From Thiohalocapsa halophila (GTDB taxonomy: Bacteria > Pseudomonadota > Gammaproteobacteria > Chromatiales > Chromatiaceae), in assembly GCF_016583825.1 (NCBI RefSeq), contig NZ_NRRV01000040.1:1-48804 (forward strand): 48,804 nucleotides of DNA. The letters run 5' to 3'. The notes below the pieces were generated by a model that did no database searches, was not told the origin of the DNA, and saw only the letters and a list, made by a program, of their open reading frames with translations. Within the stretch, counting starts at the first letter, position 1, and every line of letters starts with the position of its first letter. Positions 28,777-37,741 of the stretch are shown in pieces. The translations under genes were made by a program, and so were the position numbers.

Positions 28777-29322
28777 ATGGCCATGTCCAAGTCCGTGCGC
28801 TACCTGACGCCGTTGATCGTCTTCGGCGCCCTGGTGGCGCTGTTGGTGTGGGGCCTGGGGCAGGACCCGCGGGAGGTGCCCTCGCCGCTCATCGGCAAGC
28901 CGGTGCCGGAGTTCAGCCTGCCGGCGCTGGAGGACCCGAACCGGACGGTCACCGAGGCGGATCTCAAGGGCAAGATCTCTCTGGTGAACGTATGGGCGTC
29001 TTGGTGTAACTCCTGCCGGGCCGAGCACCAGGCGCTGATGAGCCTGTCCGAGGTGCCGGACTTTCAGATCGTCGGCCTCAACTGGAAGGACGAGGCCGCC
29101 GACGCAATGCGCGTGCTCCGGCTCACCGGCAACCCCTATGACCTCAACGGCTATGATCCGGACAACACCGTCGGCATCCACTGGGGCGTCTACGGCGCGC
29201 CGGAGACCTTCGTCGTGGACCAGGACGGCATTATCCGCTACAAGCACATCGGCCCCATCGACCGGGAGGTCTGGGAGAAGAAGCTCCAGCCCTTGGTGGC
29301 AGAACTACGGGCCAGGGGCTAG
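28777..29322 (+). CDS. ccmG: Thiol-disulfide reductase CcmG/DsbE
   Basis: A 181-residue membrane-anchored periplasmic thioredoxin-fold protein. Anchor LTPLIVFGALVALLVWGLG, active site NVWASWCNSCRAEHQALM (C-N-S-C), and the cis-Pro region GVYGAPETFVVDQDGIIRYK including the family GAPET motif. It reduces apocytochrome CXXCH thiols. The start ATG-GCC-ATG leaves a 2-residue ambiguity. Confidence 0.95.
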   Translation: MAMSKSVRYLTPLIVFGALVALLVWGLGQDPREVPSPLIGKPVPEFSLPALEDPNRTVTEADLKGKISLVNVWASWCNSCRAEHQALMSLSEVPDFQIVGLNWKDEAADAMRVLRLTGNPYDLNGYDPDNTVGIHWGVYGAPETFVVDQDGIIRYKHIGPIDREVWEKKLQPLVAELRARG

Positions 29323-29367
29323 CCACAGAGCCGGCCGGGCCGAGCGCCGAGGAATGAAGCGCCGCAG

Positions 29368-29394
29368 GTCGGGCTGAGCGCAGCGAAGCCCGAC
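29368..29394. repeat. REP-like hairpin
   Basis: GTCGGGCT (29368-29375), 11-nt loop, AGCCCGAC (29387-29394), in the gap between ccmG and ccmH. Same arms as the hairpins at 2347, 4100, 5683 and 33060. Confidence 0.75.
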
Positions 29395-29525
29395 GCGCAC
29401 GGCAGGCCGTAGGTCGAGTCAGCGCAGGCCACATGGACGGCGACCATTCCACGACCAAGCCCGGCCTCTGCGCCGACGTCCAAGGAGACCGGCAGCTGCG
29501 CACCGAGCCGCAGGCAGCACACCGT

Positions 29526-29560
29526 CACACCTCAAACCTCACACTTCAAACTTCAAACTT
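29526..29560. repeat. Five degenerate heptamers before ccmH
   Basis: CACACCT, CAAACCT, CACACTT, CAAACTT, CAAACTT in tandem, ending 9 bp before the ccmH start. Reverse-complement units (AAGTTTG, AAGTGTG, AGGTTTG) fit the same RRGTNYG consensus as the ccmA-ccmB arrays. Confidence 0.8.
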
Positions 29561-29569
29561 CCAACAGGC

Positions 29570-30109
29570 ATGTCACCACTGATCAGAACCCTCCTCATCG
29601 CCGCGCTGCTGACGTTTGCCGGCGCAGCGTCCGCTTACACGCTCGAGGAGTTCCGGTTCGACAGCCCGGCCCAGGAGGCGCAGTTCCGCGACCTCATCAG
29701 CAAGCTGCGCTGCCTGGTGTGCCAGAACGAATCCCTCGCGGGCTCCCAGGCCGAGCTGGCGCAGGACCTGCGCAACGAGGTCTACCGCATGTTGCGTGCA
29801 GGCCAGTCCGAGGACGAGATTCTAGACTTCTTGGTGGCCCGCTACGGCGACTTCGTGCTGTACGATCCGCCGCTCAAGCCCTCGACCTATGTGCTCTGGT
29901 TCGGGCCCTTTGTCATCATCGGTATCGCCGCTTTCTTCATGCTGCGCGCGGTGCTGCGACGTAAGCCAAGCACCGAGGCCGACATCTCCGACGCCGAGCG
30001 CGAGCGCCTGCGCGCGCTGCTGGACTCGGATTCCAGCCCCGACGGCAATGGCCCCAGCTCGGCCACATCCCAGGCCACAACCCAGGCCACAACCAAGCAG
30101 TCCACCTGA
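29570..30109 (+). CDS. ccmH: Cytochrome c maturation thiol-oxidoreductase CcmH (CcmL type)
   Basis: A 179-residue protein with signal peptide LIAALLTFAGAASAYTLEEF, the redox motif KLRCLVCQNESLAGSQAELA, then VLWFGPFVIIGIAAFFMLRA as a membrane helix. It delivers reduced apocytochrome to CcmF. The C-terminal 45 residues are a hydrophilic Ser/Thr/Gln tail ending in repeated ATTQ. N-terminal domain only; the TPR part is the separate ccmI. Confidence 0.95.
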   Translation: MSPLIRTLLIAALLTFAGAASAYTLEEFRFDSPAQEAQFRDLISKLRCLVCQNESLAGSQAELAQDLRNEVYRMLRAGQSEDEILDFLVARYGDFVLYDPPLKPSTYVLWFGPFVIIGIAAFFMLRAVLRRKPSTEADISDAERERLRALLDSDSSPDGNGPSSATSQATTQATTKQST

Positions 30110-30174
30110 CCGGCCCGCGGCCCATGACCCAAAGCCCCGAGCCGCTCCTGCGAATCGTCCCCTAGCCCTTCGTT

Positions 30175-31740
30175 ATGACCATCTTCTGGATCCTCGCCGC
30201 CGGCCTCGCGCTGCTGGCGGTGCTGTTCACGGCCGCGCCTCTCCTCGCGGGCCGCCGCACCAGCGACACCGCCGCCGACACCGACCAAGCCGACCTCAAT
30301 CTGGAGCTGTTCAAGTCCCAGCTGGCGGAGCTGGACATGGATCTCGCCGCCGGCAAGCTCGACCGCACCCAATACGAGGCCGCCCGCCGCGACCTGGAGC
30401 GCGAGTTCCTGCGCGACAGCGCCGACCTAGGCCCGAATGACCCCAAGCCCGCCGCCCACGTGCGGCTGCCGGGACCCGGGCTGACTGCGACTGCCCTGGT
30501 GCTCGCGGTGCCGGTCAGCGCGATGGTGCTGTATCTGCTCATCGGCCAGCGCGACATCATCCCGCAGCTGGAGCTCGCCGCAACCGGCAGCGGCCAAGCC
30601 ACACAGCAGCAGCACGCCGGCGCCGACGGCATGCCGCCGCTGACCGTGCTGGTACAGCGCCTGGAAGAGCGCCTGCAACAGGTGCCCGACGACGGCGAAG
30701 GCTGGACCATGCTCGGGCGAACCTACTTCGCCCAGGGCCGCACCCAGGATGCCGAGCGAGCACTCGCCCGCGCCCACGAGCTGCTGCCGGACGACACCCA
30801 AGTGACCCTAGCCTATGCTGAGAGCATCGCCGCCAACAACGACCGGGACCTCCTGGGCAAGCCGGCGGCGCTGATCTCCGAGGCCCTGGCCGCAGAGCCG
30901 GACAATGCCACCGCACGTTGGCTGTCTGGCATGGTGGCTTTCCAGCGCGGGCAGTTCCAGTCCGCCGCCACGGCCTGGAAGCGGGTGCTGGATCAAGTCG
31001 ATCCGAAGAGCGAAGACGCCGACGAGCTGCGCCAGCTGATCCGCCAGGCCGAGCAGCGCGCCGGCATCCCACCGGAGATGCAGCTCGCCGCCAACGCCAC
31101 CGCCGCCGCCGCGCCCAGCGGTCAGTCCCAGGCGCCCGCCCAGTCCGATCCCGCCCAGCCGGACCCCGCCGAATCGGACCCCGCCGAATCGGACCAGGCG
31201 CAGCCGAAGCCCGAGGCTCCGACCGGCTCCGCAGTACCCAGCGAGGCACCGGCATCCACGACCCAACAGACGGCCCAGCCCGATGCCGGCGGGGTGCCCA
31301 GCCAGCTCGCGCAAGGGCAGCCGCCGGCCGGCGGCGAGTCGGCCGCCGCCGCAGCCGAGCCATCGACGAATGCCGCGGGCCAGGGCGACGCCGCCCCAGG
31401 CCTGGAGGTCAGCGTGTCCCTCGCACCGGAGCTCGCCGGGCGCATGCCGCCGAGCACCACGGTGTTCGTCTTCGCCCGGGCCGCCGCCGGCCCGCCCATG
31501 CCGCTGGCGGTGCAGCAGCTCAGGCTGGCGGATTTGCCCGCCACCGTGCGGCTCGACGACAGCATGGCCATGATGCCGACCATGCAGCTCTCGTCCTTCC
31601 CACAGGTGGTGGTGGGCGCCCGCGTGTCGCCCAGCGGCCAGGCCATGCCGCAGCCCGGGGACCTGGAAGGCGCCACCGGCCCGGTGTCGAGTGCCGACGC
31701 CGGCGCCGTCAGCGTCACCATCGACCGCGTCCGGCGCTGA
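30175..31740 (+). CDS. ccmI: CcmI apocytochrome c chaperone with extended C-terminus
   Basis: A 521-residue protein. Two membrane helices (MTIFWILAAGLALLAVLFTA and LTATALVLAVPVSAMVLYLL) flank the LFKSQLAELDMDLAAGKLD region. TPR repeats follow (DDGEGWTMLGRTYFAQGRTQ, LLPDDTQVTLAYAESIAANN and later). After an approximately 90-residue Pro/Ala/Ser/Gln-rich linker with PDPAES units, the last ~120 residues form a beta-rich domain (LEVSVSLAPELAGRMPPSTT, FVFARAAAGPPMPLAV), the CcmI periplasmic C-terminal domain. Binds the apocytochrome C-terminus. Confidence 0.93.
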   Translation: MTIFWILAAGLALLAVLFTAAPLLAGRRTSDTAADTDQADLNLELFKSQLAELDMDLAAGKLDRTQYEAARRDLEREFLRDSADLGPNDPKPAAHVRLPGPGLTATALVLAVPVSAMVLYLLIGQRDIIPQLELAATGSGQATQQQHAGADGMPPLTVLVQRLEERLQQVPDDGEGWTMLGRTYFAQGRTQDAERALARAHELLPDDTQVTLAYAESIAANNDRDLLGKPAALISEALAAEPDNATARWLSGMVAFQRGQFQSAATAWKRVLDQVDPKSEDADELRQLIRQAEQRAGIPPEMQLAANATAAAAPSGQSQAPAQSDPAQPDPAESDPAESDQAQPKPEAPTGSAVPSEAPASTTQQTAQPDAGGVPSQLAQGQPPAGGESAAAAAEPSTNAAGQGDAAPGLEVSVSLAPELAGRMPPSTTVFVFARAAAGPPMPLAVQQLRLADLPATVRLDDSMAMMPTMQLSSFPQVVVGARVSPSGQAMPQPGDLEGATGPVSSADAGAVSVTIDRVRR

Positions 31741-31758
31741 GGCCTGGCCGGCGTCTGC

Positions 31759-32910
31759 GTGGTGGCGACACTGCGCGCTTACCTGAGGCCGCTGCTGCCG
31801 ATGCTCGCGGCCGCCGCCGCGGTGCTGGTGCTGCCGCTGCTCGGTGCCCTGCTGGGCGGCGTACCGCTCACTGAGCTGTTGCGCCTACCGCTGAGCGCCC
31901 GTGCTTGGGACCCGCTGGCCGCGAGCCCGCTGTGGACCTGGCTGACGAGCCTGCTGGCGTTGGCCCTAGTCGCCGCCGCCGGCTATTTCGCCTGGCCGCG
32001 GCGCCCGCCGGCCCGCCGCTTGGCGGGCTCGCCGGCGAGGCGCATCCCCCGCTTCGCCTGGCTCGGCGTCTTCGCCCTGCTGCTCGCGATCGTCGCCGCC
32101 GACGGTGCCGCGGTCAGCACGGCCGTCGCCCTGGTGATGCTCGCGGCCACCGTCTTCGCCAACGCCGACACCCAGCGCCGCACCGACAGCTGTCTGCTGA
32201 GCCAGCGCCCCGGCTACTTCCGCAGCCTGTTCGCCGCCAGCCTGGTCGCGGGCTGGCTGTTCCATTGGGTGAATCTGTTCCTTCAGCTTTGGGTCTATCC
32301 GTCCGCCACTGAGACCGTGCCCTTCGTGCTCGGCACGTCCCTGGCTTATGCGGTGCTGCTGCCGGCGCTGCTCAGTCTGCGGCAGTGGCTCGCGTCCTTT
32401 CCGCGGATACTCGGCGCGGTAAGCCGGGCGCAGCCGCTGGACGGCGGCGCCGCATCGCCCCAGGAGGGCTGGATTTGGCTGTTGGTGGCGCTGCTCGGCC
32501 TCGCCGGCGCCGCGCTCTGGCCGGACTGGATCTATCCGCTCACGCTCACCGCCCCGCTGCTGTTGGCGGCGGCCGTGCAGCAGCTGCGCGGGCGCCCCAC
32601 CCCCCTCGCCGGCATCGCCACCGGCGACTGGAGTCGCATCCTGCTGCCGGCCCTGGCCGCCCTGCTGCTGGGCCTGCTGGCACAGGCCCTGAACGCCCTG
32701 CTGGGCCCGGCCTGGGACATCACCCTGCCGCTCATCGGCGGCCCCGAGCTGCTGGACCTGCCGTTATCCGCTTGGATCTGGGTAGCGCTGCTCGGGCCCT
32801 TCGGCATCTGGCTCGCGGACCAGCTCACGGACCCCTGGAAGCAGCGCCCGCAGCAACCGCCGCCGGGCAGCGGCTTTCCGGTGCGCATCGAGATCGGCGG
32901 CGGGTCCTAG
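31759..32910 (+). CDS. Polytopic membrane protein of unknown function
   Basis: A 383-residue protein with about 8-9 hydrophobic helices and little charged sequence. Notable segments are RPGYFRSLFAASLVAGWLFH in the middle and a C-terminal cytoplasmic tail KQRPQQPPPGSGFPVRIEIG. It begins 18 bp after ccmI with GTG (two adjacent GTG codons), so it is probably the last gene of the ccm operon. No transporter or enzyme motif recognised. A link to cytochrome assembly is suggested only by position. Confidence 0.75.
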   Translation: MVATLRAYLRPLLPMLAAAAAVLVLPLLGALLGGVPLTELLRLPLSARAWDPLAASPLWTWLTSLLALALVAAAGYFAWPRRPPARRLAGSPARRIPRFAWLGVFALLLAIVAADGAAVSTAVALVMLAATVFANADTQRRTDSCLLSQRPGYFRSLFAASLVAGWLFHWVNLFLQLWVYPSATETVPFVLGTSLAYAVLLPALLSLRQWLASFPRILGAVSRAQPLDGGAASPQEGWIWLLVALLGLAGAALWPDWIYPLTLTAPLLLAAAVQQLRGRPTPLAGIATGDWSRILLPALAALLLGLLAQALNALLGPAWDITLPLIGGPELLDLPLSAWIWVALLGPFGIWLADQLTDPWKQRPQQPPPGSGFPVRIEIGGGS

Positions 32911-33488
32911 CTGAGTGCCGGGTTCCGCTGTCGCTGACCCGAGCTACGGCAGCCGCCGTGTCGGACCGGGGTTCGTCTGGTCACCGGGGTCGATCATCAA
33001 TCCAACTCGCGACGACTCTGACTCCCACGCTCCGCGGACTACGCAAGTACTCGCCGTAGGTCGGGCTGAGGAACGAAGCCCGACGCCGCGCTTACCCTAA
33101 CCGCCTGATTGTCGGGCCTGCTTGCGTCGTCGCGACCGACGCCGAGGCACGTGTGGACCGCCGGCAGGCAATACTTGCCCAGGACGTCGGTGGATTTCAT
33201 TACGCTCATCCACCCTTGTATCTTGCCGACGTGGGAGTTAGCTAGTCCCACAATCGTGAGCTTCCCCTTTTCTTTCCGGCGTGGATGCATTTCGGCGCGA
33301 GGCACGCGCGTAACCCGGTGATGGTGCGGTTACGCTATCGCTCAGCCGACCTATCGGTCACGAGATTTGCGGGGCGTGGGTATTCCATGCTCCGGCCGCG
33401 GAGCCAACTCGCGCGAGCAGCCGACTGAAAGTCGGCGCCCCCGGTGTGGGCGCGCCAGGTGCGGGGTTCGAGCTAGGCCGCCGCGCCC
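32911..33488. other. Intergenic region with REP-like hairpin, no gene
   Basis: About 578 bp without a convincing gene. It holds a REP-like hairpin at 33060-33084 (GTCGGGCT/AGCCCGAC), a TGGATTTCATTACGCTCATC box typical of dispersed repeats at about 33190, and AT-richer patches near 33200-33280. A tRNA was looked for around 33465 (GGGGTTCGAGC) but no cloverleaf forms. Confidence 0.6.
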
Positions 33489-35162
33489 TCAGCGCTTGCG
33501 GGCGTTCTCGAGCCGCAGCGCGAACGACGGCTCCAGGCGGATGCCCCGCACGTCATCGCGCAGCACCAGATTCTGCCGCCAGCTCGCCACGGTCACCCAG
33601 GGCGCGTCGTGCTGCACCAGCCGCGCCAGCGCCCGATACAGCCGAGCGCGCGCGTCCCGATCCGTCGTGGTCCGCGCCTGATCGATGAGCCGGTCTACCG
33701 CCGGGTTGCAGTACCAGCCGGAGTTGAAGCCGCCCTCGGACGGCACCGCATCGCAGCGCAAGGCGAGAAACGGCAGGGTGTCCGGGTCATTGGTCATCCA
33801 GGCCATGGCCGCCAGGTCCGTGTCCTTATCGAGGCCGTCGTTGACCCGCGCCAGATAGGCATTCCATTCGAAGCTCTGGATACTGGCCTGCACCCCCACC
33901 CGCGCCAGGTCCCCCTGGATGGCGGTGGCCATGGCCAGCGGCGCCAGCATGCCAGAGCCCCCGCGCGGCACCAGAAAGTCCAGCGTCAGCCCGGCGCCGT
34001 AACCCGCCTCGGCAAGCAGCGCGCGGGCTTGGGCCGGGTCGTGCGCATAGCTCGGCAGATCCGGATCGAAGGCCCAATGGAACGCCTCGGGCACGGGGCC
34101 GTCCGCCACCGCCGCCGTGCGCCGGAGCACGTCGCGCACCAAGGCCCGGCGGTCGATGGCATGGCTCAGCGCACGCCGCACGCGCTCATCGGCCAGCGGC
34201 CCGTCGCGGGTGTTCAGGATCAGGAACCACAGGTGTGGCCCCGTGGCCTCCAGCACCTGGTAGCCGTCACGCCCGCGCAAGGCCGCCACATTGTCCGGCG
34301 AGAGCTCCAGCGCCAGGTCGACACCGCCCGCCATCAGCTCCGCCACCCGGGTCATCGGATCCGTCAGCGGCCGAAAGATCAGGGTCGACAGCGGCGCTTC
34401 CCCGCCGTGCCAATCCTCGAAGCGCGTGAGCCGCACCTGACCGCCGCGCTGCCAGCCCGCGAAGCGAAACGGACCCGTGCCGCTCGGGTGGCGGCCATAG
34501 TCCGCCCCCCAGCGGCGCACCGCCGCCGGCGACACCATCAGCGCCGCCGGATAGGCCAGGTTCGACAGGAAAGGCGCAAAGGGCTGGCTCAGCTCGAAGC
34601 GCACCGTCAGCGGGTCCTCCGCCACCACGCGCTCCACCTGCTCGAAGAAGAACGCCAGCGGAAAGGGGCCGGTGTCGTGGAAGGGGTGCTCCGGGTCCAG
34701 CATGCGCTGGAAATTGAAGCGCACCGCCGCGGCATCGAAGCGGCTGCCGTCGTGGAAGCGCACGCCCTCGCGCAGCTTGAACCGATAGACCCGGCCGTCG
34801 TCGGAGACACTCCAGGACGTCGCCAGCCCGGGCTCCAGCTCCAGGGTGCCGGGGCGGTAGCGCACCAGCCCCTCGTACAGGCTTACCAGGATGCGGAAGT
34901 CGTTCAGCGCGGTGGTGACCTGGGGGTCGAGCGAGCGCGGTGCCGCCACCTGCCCCACAACCAGGGTGTCCGCCGGCGGGGTCTGGCGGGCGCAGCCGGT
35001 GACGAGCAGCAGCACCGCAGCCGCCAGCGCCAACGCCCGCAGCAGCGCGGACCCGTTCGCCGCCGATACAACCACCGCTGCCGCTGCGGCCCGGCCGCGA
35101 CCTGCCGCTGCCGAGCCGGCCCCGAAGACAGCTGGCGTCTGTACCAGCGGCGCGGAGCTCAA
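33489..35162 (-). CDS. ABC transporter solute-binding lipoprotein (SBP_bac_5, oligopeptide type)
   Basis: A family 5 extracellular solute-binding protein. Lipoprotein signal LALAAAVLLLVTGCARQ with lipobox Cys. The N-terminal signature region is PRSLDPQVTTALNDFRILVS and LYEGLVRYRPGTLELEPGLA; KLREGVRFHDGSRFDAAAVR is diagnostic. Start uncertain: TTG at 35162 overlaps the cysC stop, but GTG at 35075 leaves a normal-length signal peptide (MVVSAANGSALLRALALAA). No permease or ATPase genes are adjacent, so it is an orphan binding protein. Confidence 0.88.
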   Translation of the reverse strand: MSSAPLVQTPAVFGAGSAAAGRGRAAAAAVVVSAANGSALLRALALAAAVLLLVTGCARQTPPADTLVVGQVAAPRSLDPQVTTALNDFRILVSLYEGLVRYRPGTLELEPGLATSWSVSDDGRVYRFKLREGVRFHDGSRFDAAAVRFNFQRMLDPEHPFHDTGPFPLAFFFEQVERVVAEDPLTVRFELSQPFAPFLSNLAYPAALMVSPAAVRRWGADYGRHPSGTGPFRFAGWQRGGQVRLTRFEDWHGGEAPLSTLIFRPLTDPMTRVAELMAGGVDLALELSPDNVAALRGRDGYQVLEATGPHLWFLILNTRDGPLADERVRRALSHAIDRRALVRDVLRRTAAVADGPVPEAFHWAFDPDLPSYAHDPAQARALLAEAGYGAGLTLDFLVPRGGSGMLAPLAMATAIQGDLARVGVQASIQSFEWNAYLARVNDGLDKDTDLAAMAWMTNDPDTLPFLALRCDAVPSEGGFNSGWYCNPAVDRLIDQARTTTDRDARARLYRALARLVQHDAPWVTVASWRQNLVLRDDVRGIRLEPSFALRLENARKR

Positions 35163-35827
35163 CGCCCGGCGGGCTGCGGGATGATCGTGCGCTCCACCAG
35201 GTAGTCGATCACCTCGTGTGCCAAGGCCTCCGGCGTGCGCTCGCCGGCCAGCAGGGTCAGCTCCGGGACCTGCGGCGCCTCGTAGGGATCATCGATGCCG
35301 GTGAAGTGCTTGATCTCGCCGGCCCGGGCCTTCTTGTAAAGACCCTTGGGATCGCGCTCCTCACAGACCGCCAGCGGTGTGTCTACGAACACCTCGATGA
35401 ACTCCCCGTCCGGCAGGTTGCGCCGCACCCGGTCCCGGTCCACCCGGTACGGGCTGATGAAGGCCGTCAGCGCGATCAGCCCGGCCTGACAGAACAGGCC
35501 CGCCACGGCGCCGATGCGGCGGATGTTCTCCTCCCGGTCCGTCGCCGAGAAACCGAGCCCGAAGCGCTGGGCGAAATCGTCGCCGTGCGCATCGCGCAAG
35601 ATGCCCGGCCCGGCATTCAGCGCATGGCGCACATTGTCGCCGTCCAGCACGGCACTGTGGAAGCCATAGCCCCACAGCAGGTGGTCCAGGGTGTTCGCCA
35701 CCGTGCTCTTGCCCGAGCCCGATAGGCCCGTGAACCAGATGACACAACCCTTGTGCCCATTCAGGCGCTCGCGCGCCTCGCGTGTCACCTGGTGCTCATG
35801 CCAGGTCACGTTACTGTCATTCGCCAT
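35159..35827 (-). CDS. cysC: Adenylylsulfate kinase
   Basis: A 222-residue APS kinase forming PAPS from APS and ATP. P-loop VIWFTGLSGSGKSTVANTLD, then VLDGDNVRHALN (the DGDN motif), FISPYRVDRDRVRR (the ISP motif) and YKKARAGEIKHFTGIDDPYE. Complete and slightly longer than typical at both ends. Start at ATG 35827 (MANDSNVTWHEHQVTREARE) matches the family. The sequence upstream to 36123 holds the divergent promoters of cysC and the WYL gene. Confidence 0.96.
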   Translation of the reverse strand: MANDSNVTWHEHQVTREARERLNGHKGCVIWFTGLSGSGKSTVANTLDHLLWGYGFHSAVLDGDNVRHALNAGPGILRDAHGDDFAQRFGLGFSATDREENIRRIGAVAGLFCQAGLIALTAFISPYRVDRDRVRRNLPDGEFIEVFVDTPLAVCEERDPKGLYKKARAGEIKHFTGIDDPYEAPQVPELTLLAGERTPEALAHEVIDYLVERTIIPQPAGR

Positions 35828-36123
35828 GAGGATATCTCGAAACAGAAAACTGCTGCTGCCACCAAGGGAACAGTCGGAACAGGCCGGATAAGGCCGGGCG
35901 GGATGGGGGAATTGCCCCAAGGCGGGAGTGTACCGAGATGCGCCGATCCGCGCCAATGCGGGAAGCGCAGGCGACGAGGCAAAGACGGAGCCTCACGCTG
36001 GCGCACGCCACACGGGCTCGCCATTAATGTGAACGCGGGGCTTCCATGTACACGTCATTGAGGCATAATCGGGGGAGTCACCATCCACCCATAAGAGCAT
36101 TCGAGCCGGTAACCTCCAGCGCC

Positions 36124-37203
36124 ATGGACAAGCTGCACCGCATCACCCAGCTCAAGCGCATCCTCGCGGGCCGCCGCACACCCATCAGCCTGTGCCAGCT
36201 CATGGAGCGGATGGAGTGCTCCGAGTCCACCGCCCGCCGCGCCCTGCACAGCTATCGGGACGACTTCGGCGCACCCCTCGCCTTCGACCGCAGCCGCGGC
36301 GGCTGGTACCTCAGCGGACCGGCACCGGACCCGACCGACGAGGTGCCGGGGCTCTGGCTCACCACTGCCGAGCTCCACGCACTGCTCGCCGCCCGCGAGC
36401 TGCTGCGCCAGCTCCAGCCCGGCCTGCTCGCCGCACAGACCGCCCCCATCGCCGCACGCATCGAGGCCCTGCTCGCGCAGCGCGGCATCAAGCCAGCCGA
36501 CATCGCCCGCCGCATCAGCCTGCAAATGCCCGGCACTCGCCCCTGCCCAGGCGAGACCTTCGCCACCCTCGCACGGGCCCTGTTCGAGCGCCACCGGCTG
36601 CGTATCCATTACAGCCCGCGCAGCCGCCCGGCCGCGGCCGACGAGCCCGCCCGCGACATCTCGCCGCACCGCCTCAGCTGGGTCCGCGGCAACTGGTACC
36701 TCGACGCCTGGTGCCACCGTGCGGACGACCTGCGCCGCTTCGCGGTGGAGCGCGTGCAGACCGCGGAGCTGCTCGCCGACCAGGCCCTGGAGCTGGACTC
36801 GGAAAACACCACGGCGCGCCTGGACGACGGCTACGGCACCTACACCGGCAGCCCCACGCAGACCGCCCTCCTGCGCTTCAGCGCCGAGCGTGCCCGCTGG
36901 GTGGCGGAAGAGCACTGGCACCCCGACCAGCACGGCAGCTGGCTCCCCGACGGCCGCTGGCAGCTCACCCTGCCCTACGCCCACCCCGAAGAGCTGGTGA
37001 TGGAGATCCTCAAGTACGGCGCCGACTGCGAGGTGGTGGCGCCGGCGGCGCTGCGGGAGGCAGTCGTGGCGCAGCTGCGGGAGGCGTTGGGTGCCTATGG
37101 CGAGGGTGTACTCTCGGCAACGCCGGCGGCCGCGCAGACTTGTCAACCGCCTTCGGACGGCGACCGGGCTGCCACCCCCGATCTGGACCAAGGGGAGGTA
37201 TAG
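36124..37203 (+). CDS. WYL-domain transcriptional regulator
   Basis: A 359-residue regulator. The N-terminal winged helix reads RITQLKRILAGRRTPISLCQ and LMERMECSESTARRALHSYR (HTH_11-type). The WYL-type region includes RHRLRIHYSPRSR-like sequence, ISPHRLSWVRGNWYLDAWCH and the following RRFAVERVQTAELL. Such proteins bind nucleic-acid ligands and often regulate CRISPR-Cas and other defence loci. It is the first gene of the defence region, co-directional with the cas genes. A CATAAT -10-like hexamer lies at 36064-36069. Ending is followed by a poorly conserved Ala/Gln-rich tail. Confidence 0.88.
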   Translation: MDKLHRITQLKRILAGRRTPISLCQLMERMECSESTARRALHSYRDDFGAPLAFDRSRGGWYLSGPAPDPTDEVPGLWLTTAELHALLAARELLRQLQPGLLAAQTAPIAARIEALLAQRGIKPADIARRISLQMPGTRPCPGETFATLARALFERHRLRIHYSPRSRPAAADEPARDISPHRLSWVRGNWYLDAWCHRADDLRRFAVERVQTAELLADQALELDSENTTARLDDGYGTYTGSPTQTALLRFSAERARWVAEEHWHPDQHGSWLPDGRWQLTLPYAHPEELVMEILKYGADCEVVAPAALREAVVAQLREALGAYGEGVLSATPAAAQTCQPPSDGDRAATPDLDQGEV

Positions 37204-37249
37204 CGTTGGCCCAAAATGTACGGCCCACCAAAGCGCGCAGACCCCCCTT

Positions 37250-37531
37250 ATGAACGCCAAGCTGACGCTCAGACTGGACGAACACCTGATCGCCCGTGCC
37301 AAGGCCATCAGCAAGGCCCAAGGCAAGTCCGTCTCGCAGCTGGTCGTGGACTACTTCGCCGCACTGGACGCCCAGACCGCGGCGACCGCGCCCGAGGACC
37401 TAACCCCCGGCGTGCGCTGCCTGCTCGGCGCCATCAGGGGCAGCCGGATCGATCCCGACGACTACAAGGAGCATCTCGCAGAGAAGCACTTGGGTGCCGC
37501 GTACAAGCCTTCGGATCGGAAAGACATTTGA
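37250..37531 (+). CDS. Ribbon-helix-helix antitoxin (DUF6364-like)
   Basis: A 93-residue protein, MNAKLTLRLDEHLIARAKAI then SKAQGKSVSQLVVDYFAALD, a standard RHH DNA-binding antitoxin that pairs with PIN toxins. Intact. Its stop codon TGA (37529-37531) shares its last base with the left end of a MITE-like element, which separates it from its toxin gene. Confidence 0.82.
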   Translation: MNAKLTLRLDEHLIARAKAISKAQGKSVSQLVVDYFAALDAQTAATAPEDLTPGVRCLLGAIRGSRIDPDDYKEHLAEKHLGAAYKPSDRKDI

Positions 37532-37709
37532 ACCTAGATCCGGCAGTTGGTCCGAGTCTCGGGCGATAACCTGCGGTCGGTTAAGCGAAATCGGCGGTGG
37601 GGCGTCTCACCCGATCGGTGACGTCTTCAACTGCTCCGCAGTTGGACAGTCACTCTTCAAATCAATGCGTTGCATGATTTTCGGCGTCGCCAACTGCCCT
37701 TTCTAGGTT
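37531..37709. mobile_element. MITE-like element with 20-bp terminal inverted repeats
   Basis: Left end AACCTAGATCCGGCAGTTGG (37531-37550). The right end (37690-37709) read in reverse complement is AACCTAGAAAGGGCAGTTGG, 17 of 20 identical. The 179-bp element has no ORF of note and sits exactly between an antitoxin and its toxin remnant, where these genes normally overlap or nearly touch. Target duplication is not clear; the flanks share only TTT/AAA. I infer a non-autonomous element mobilised by a transposase elsewhere. Confidence 0.7.
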
Positions 37710-37741
37710 GAAACACACAGCGAGAGCGTGTCGCGCCGATC

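Noticed and set aside
33420..33485. Possible tRNA near GGGGTTCGAGC
   Set aside because: Only the T-loop-like motif is present; no acceptor, D or anticodon stems could be paired.
33609..35204. 531-aa antisense ORF opposite the solute-binding protein
   Set aside because: Arg/Gln/His-rich shadow with no domain; the minus strand carries the clear SBP_bac_5 protein.
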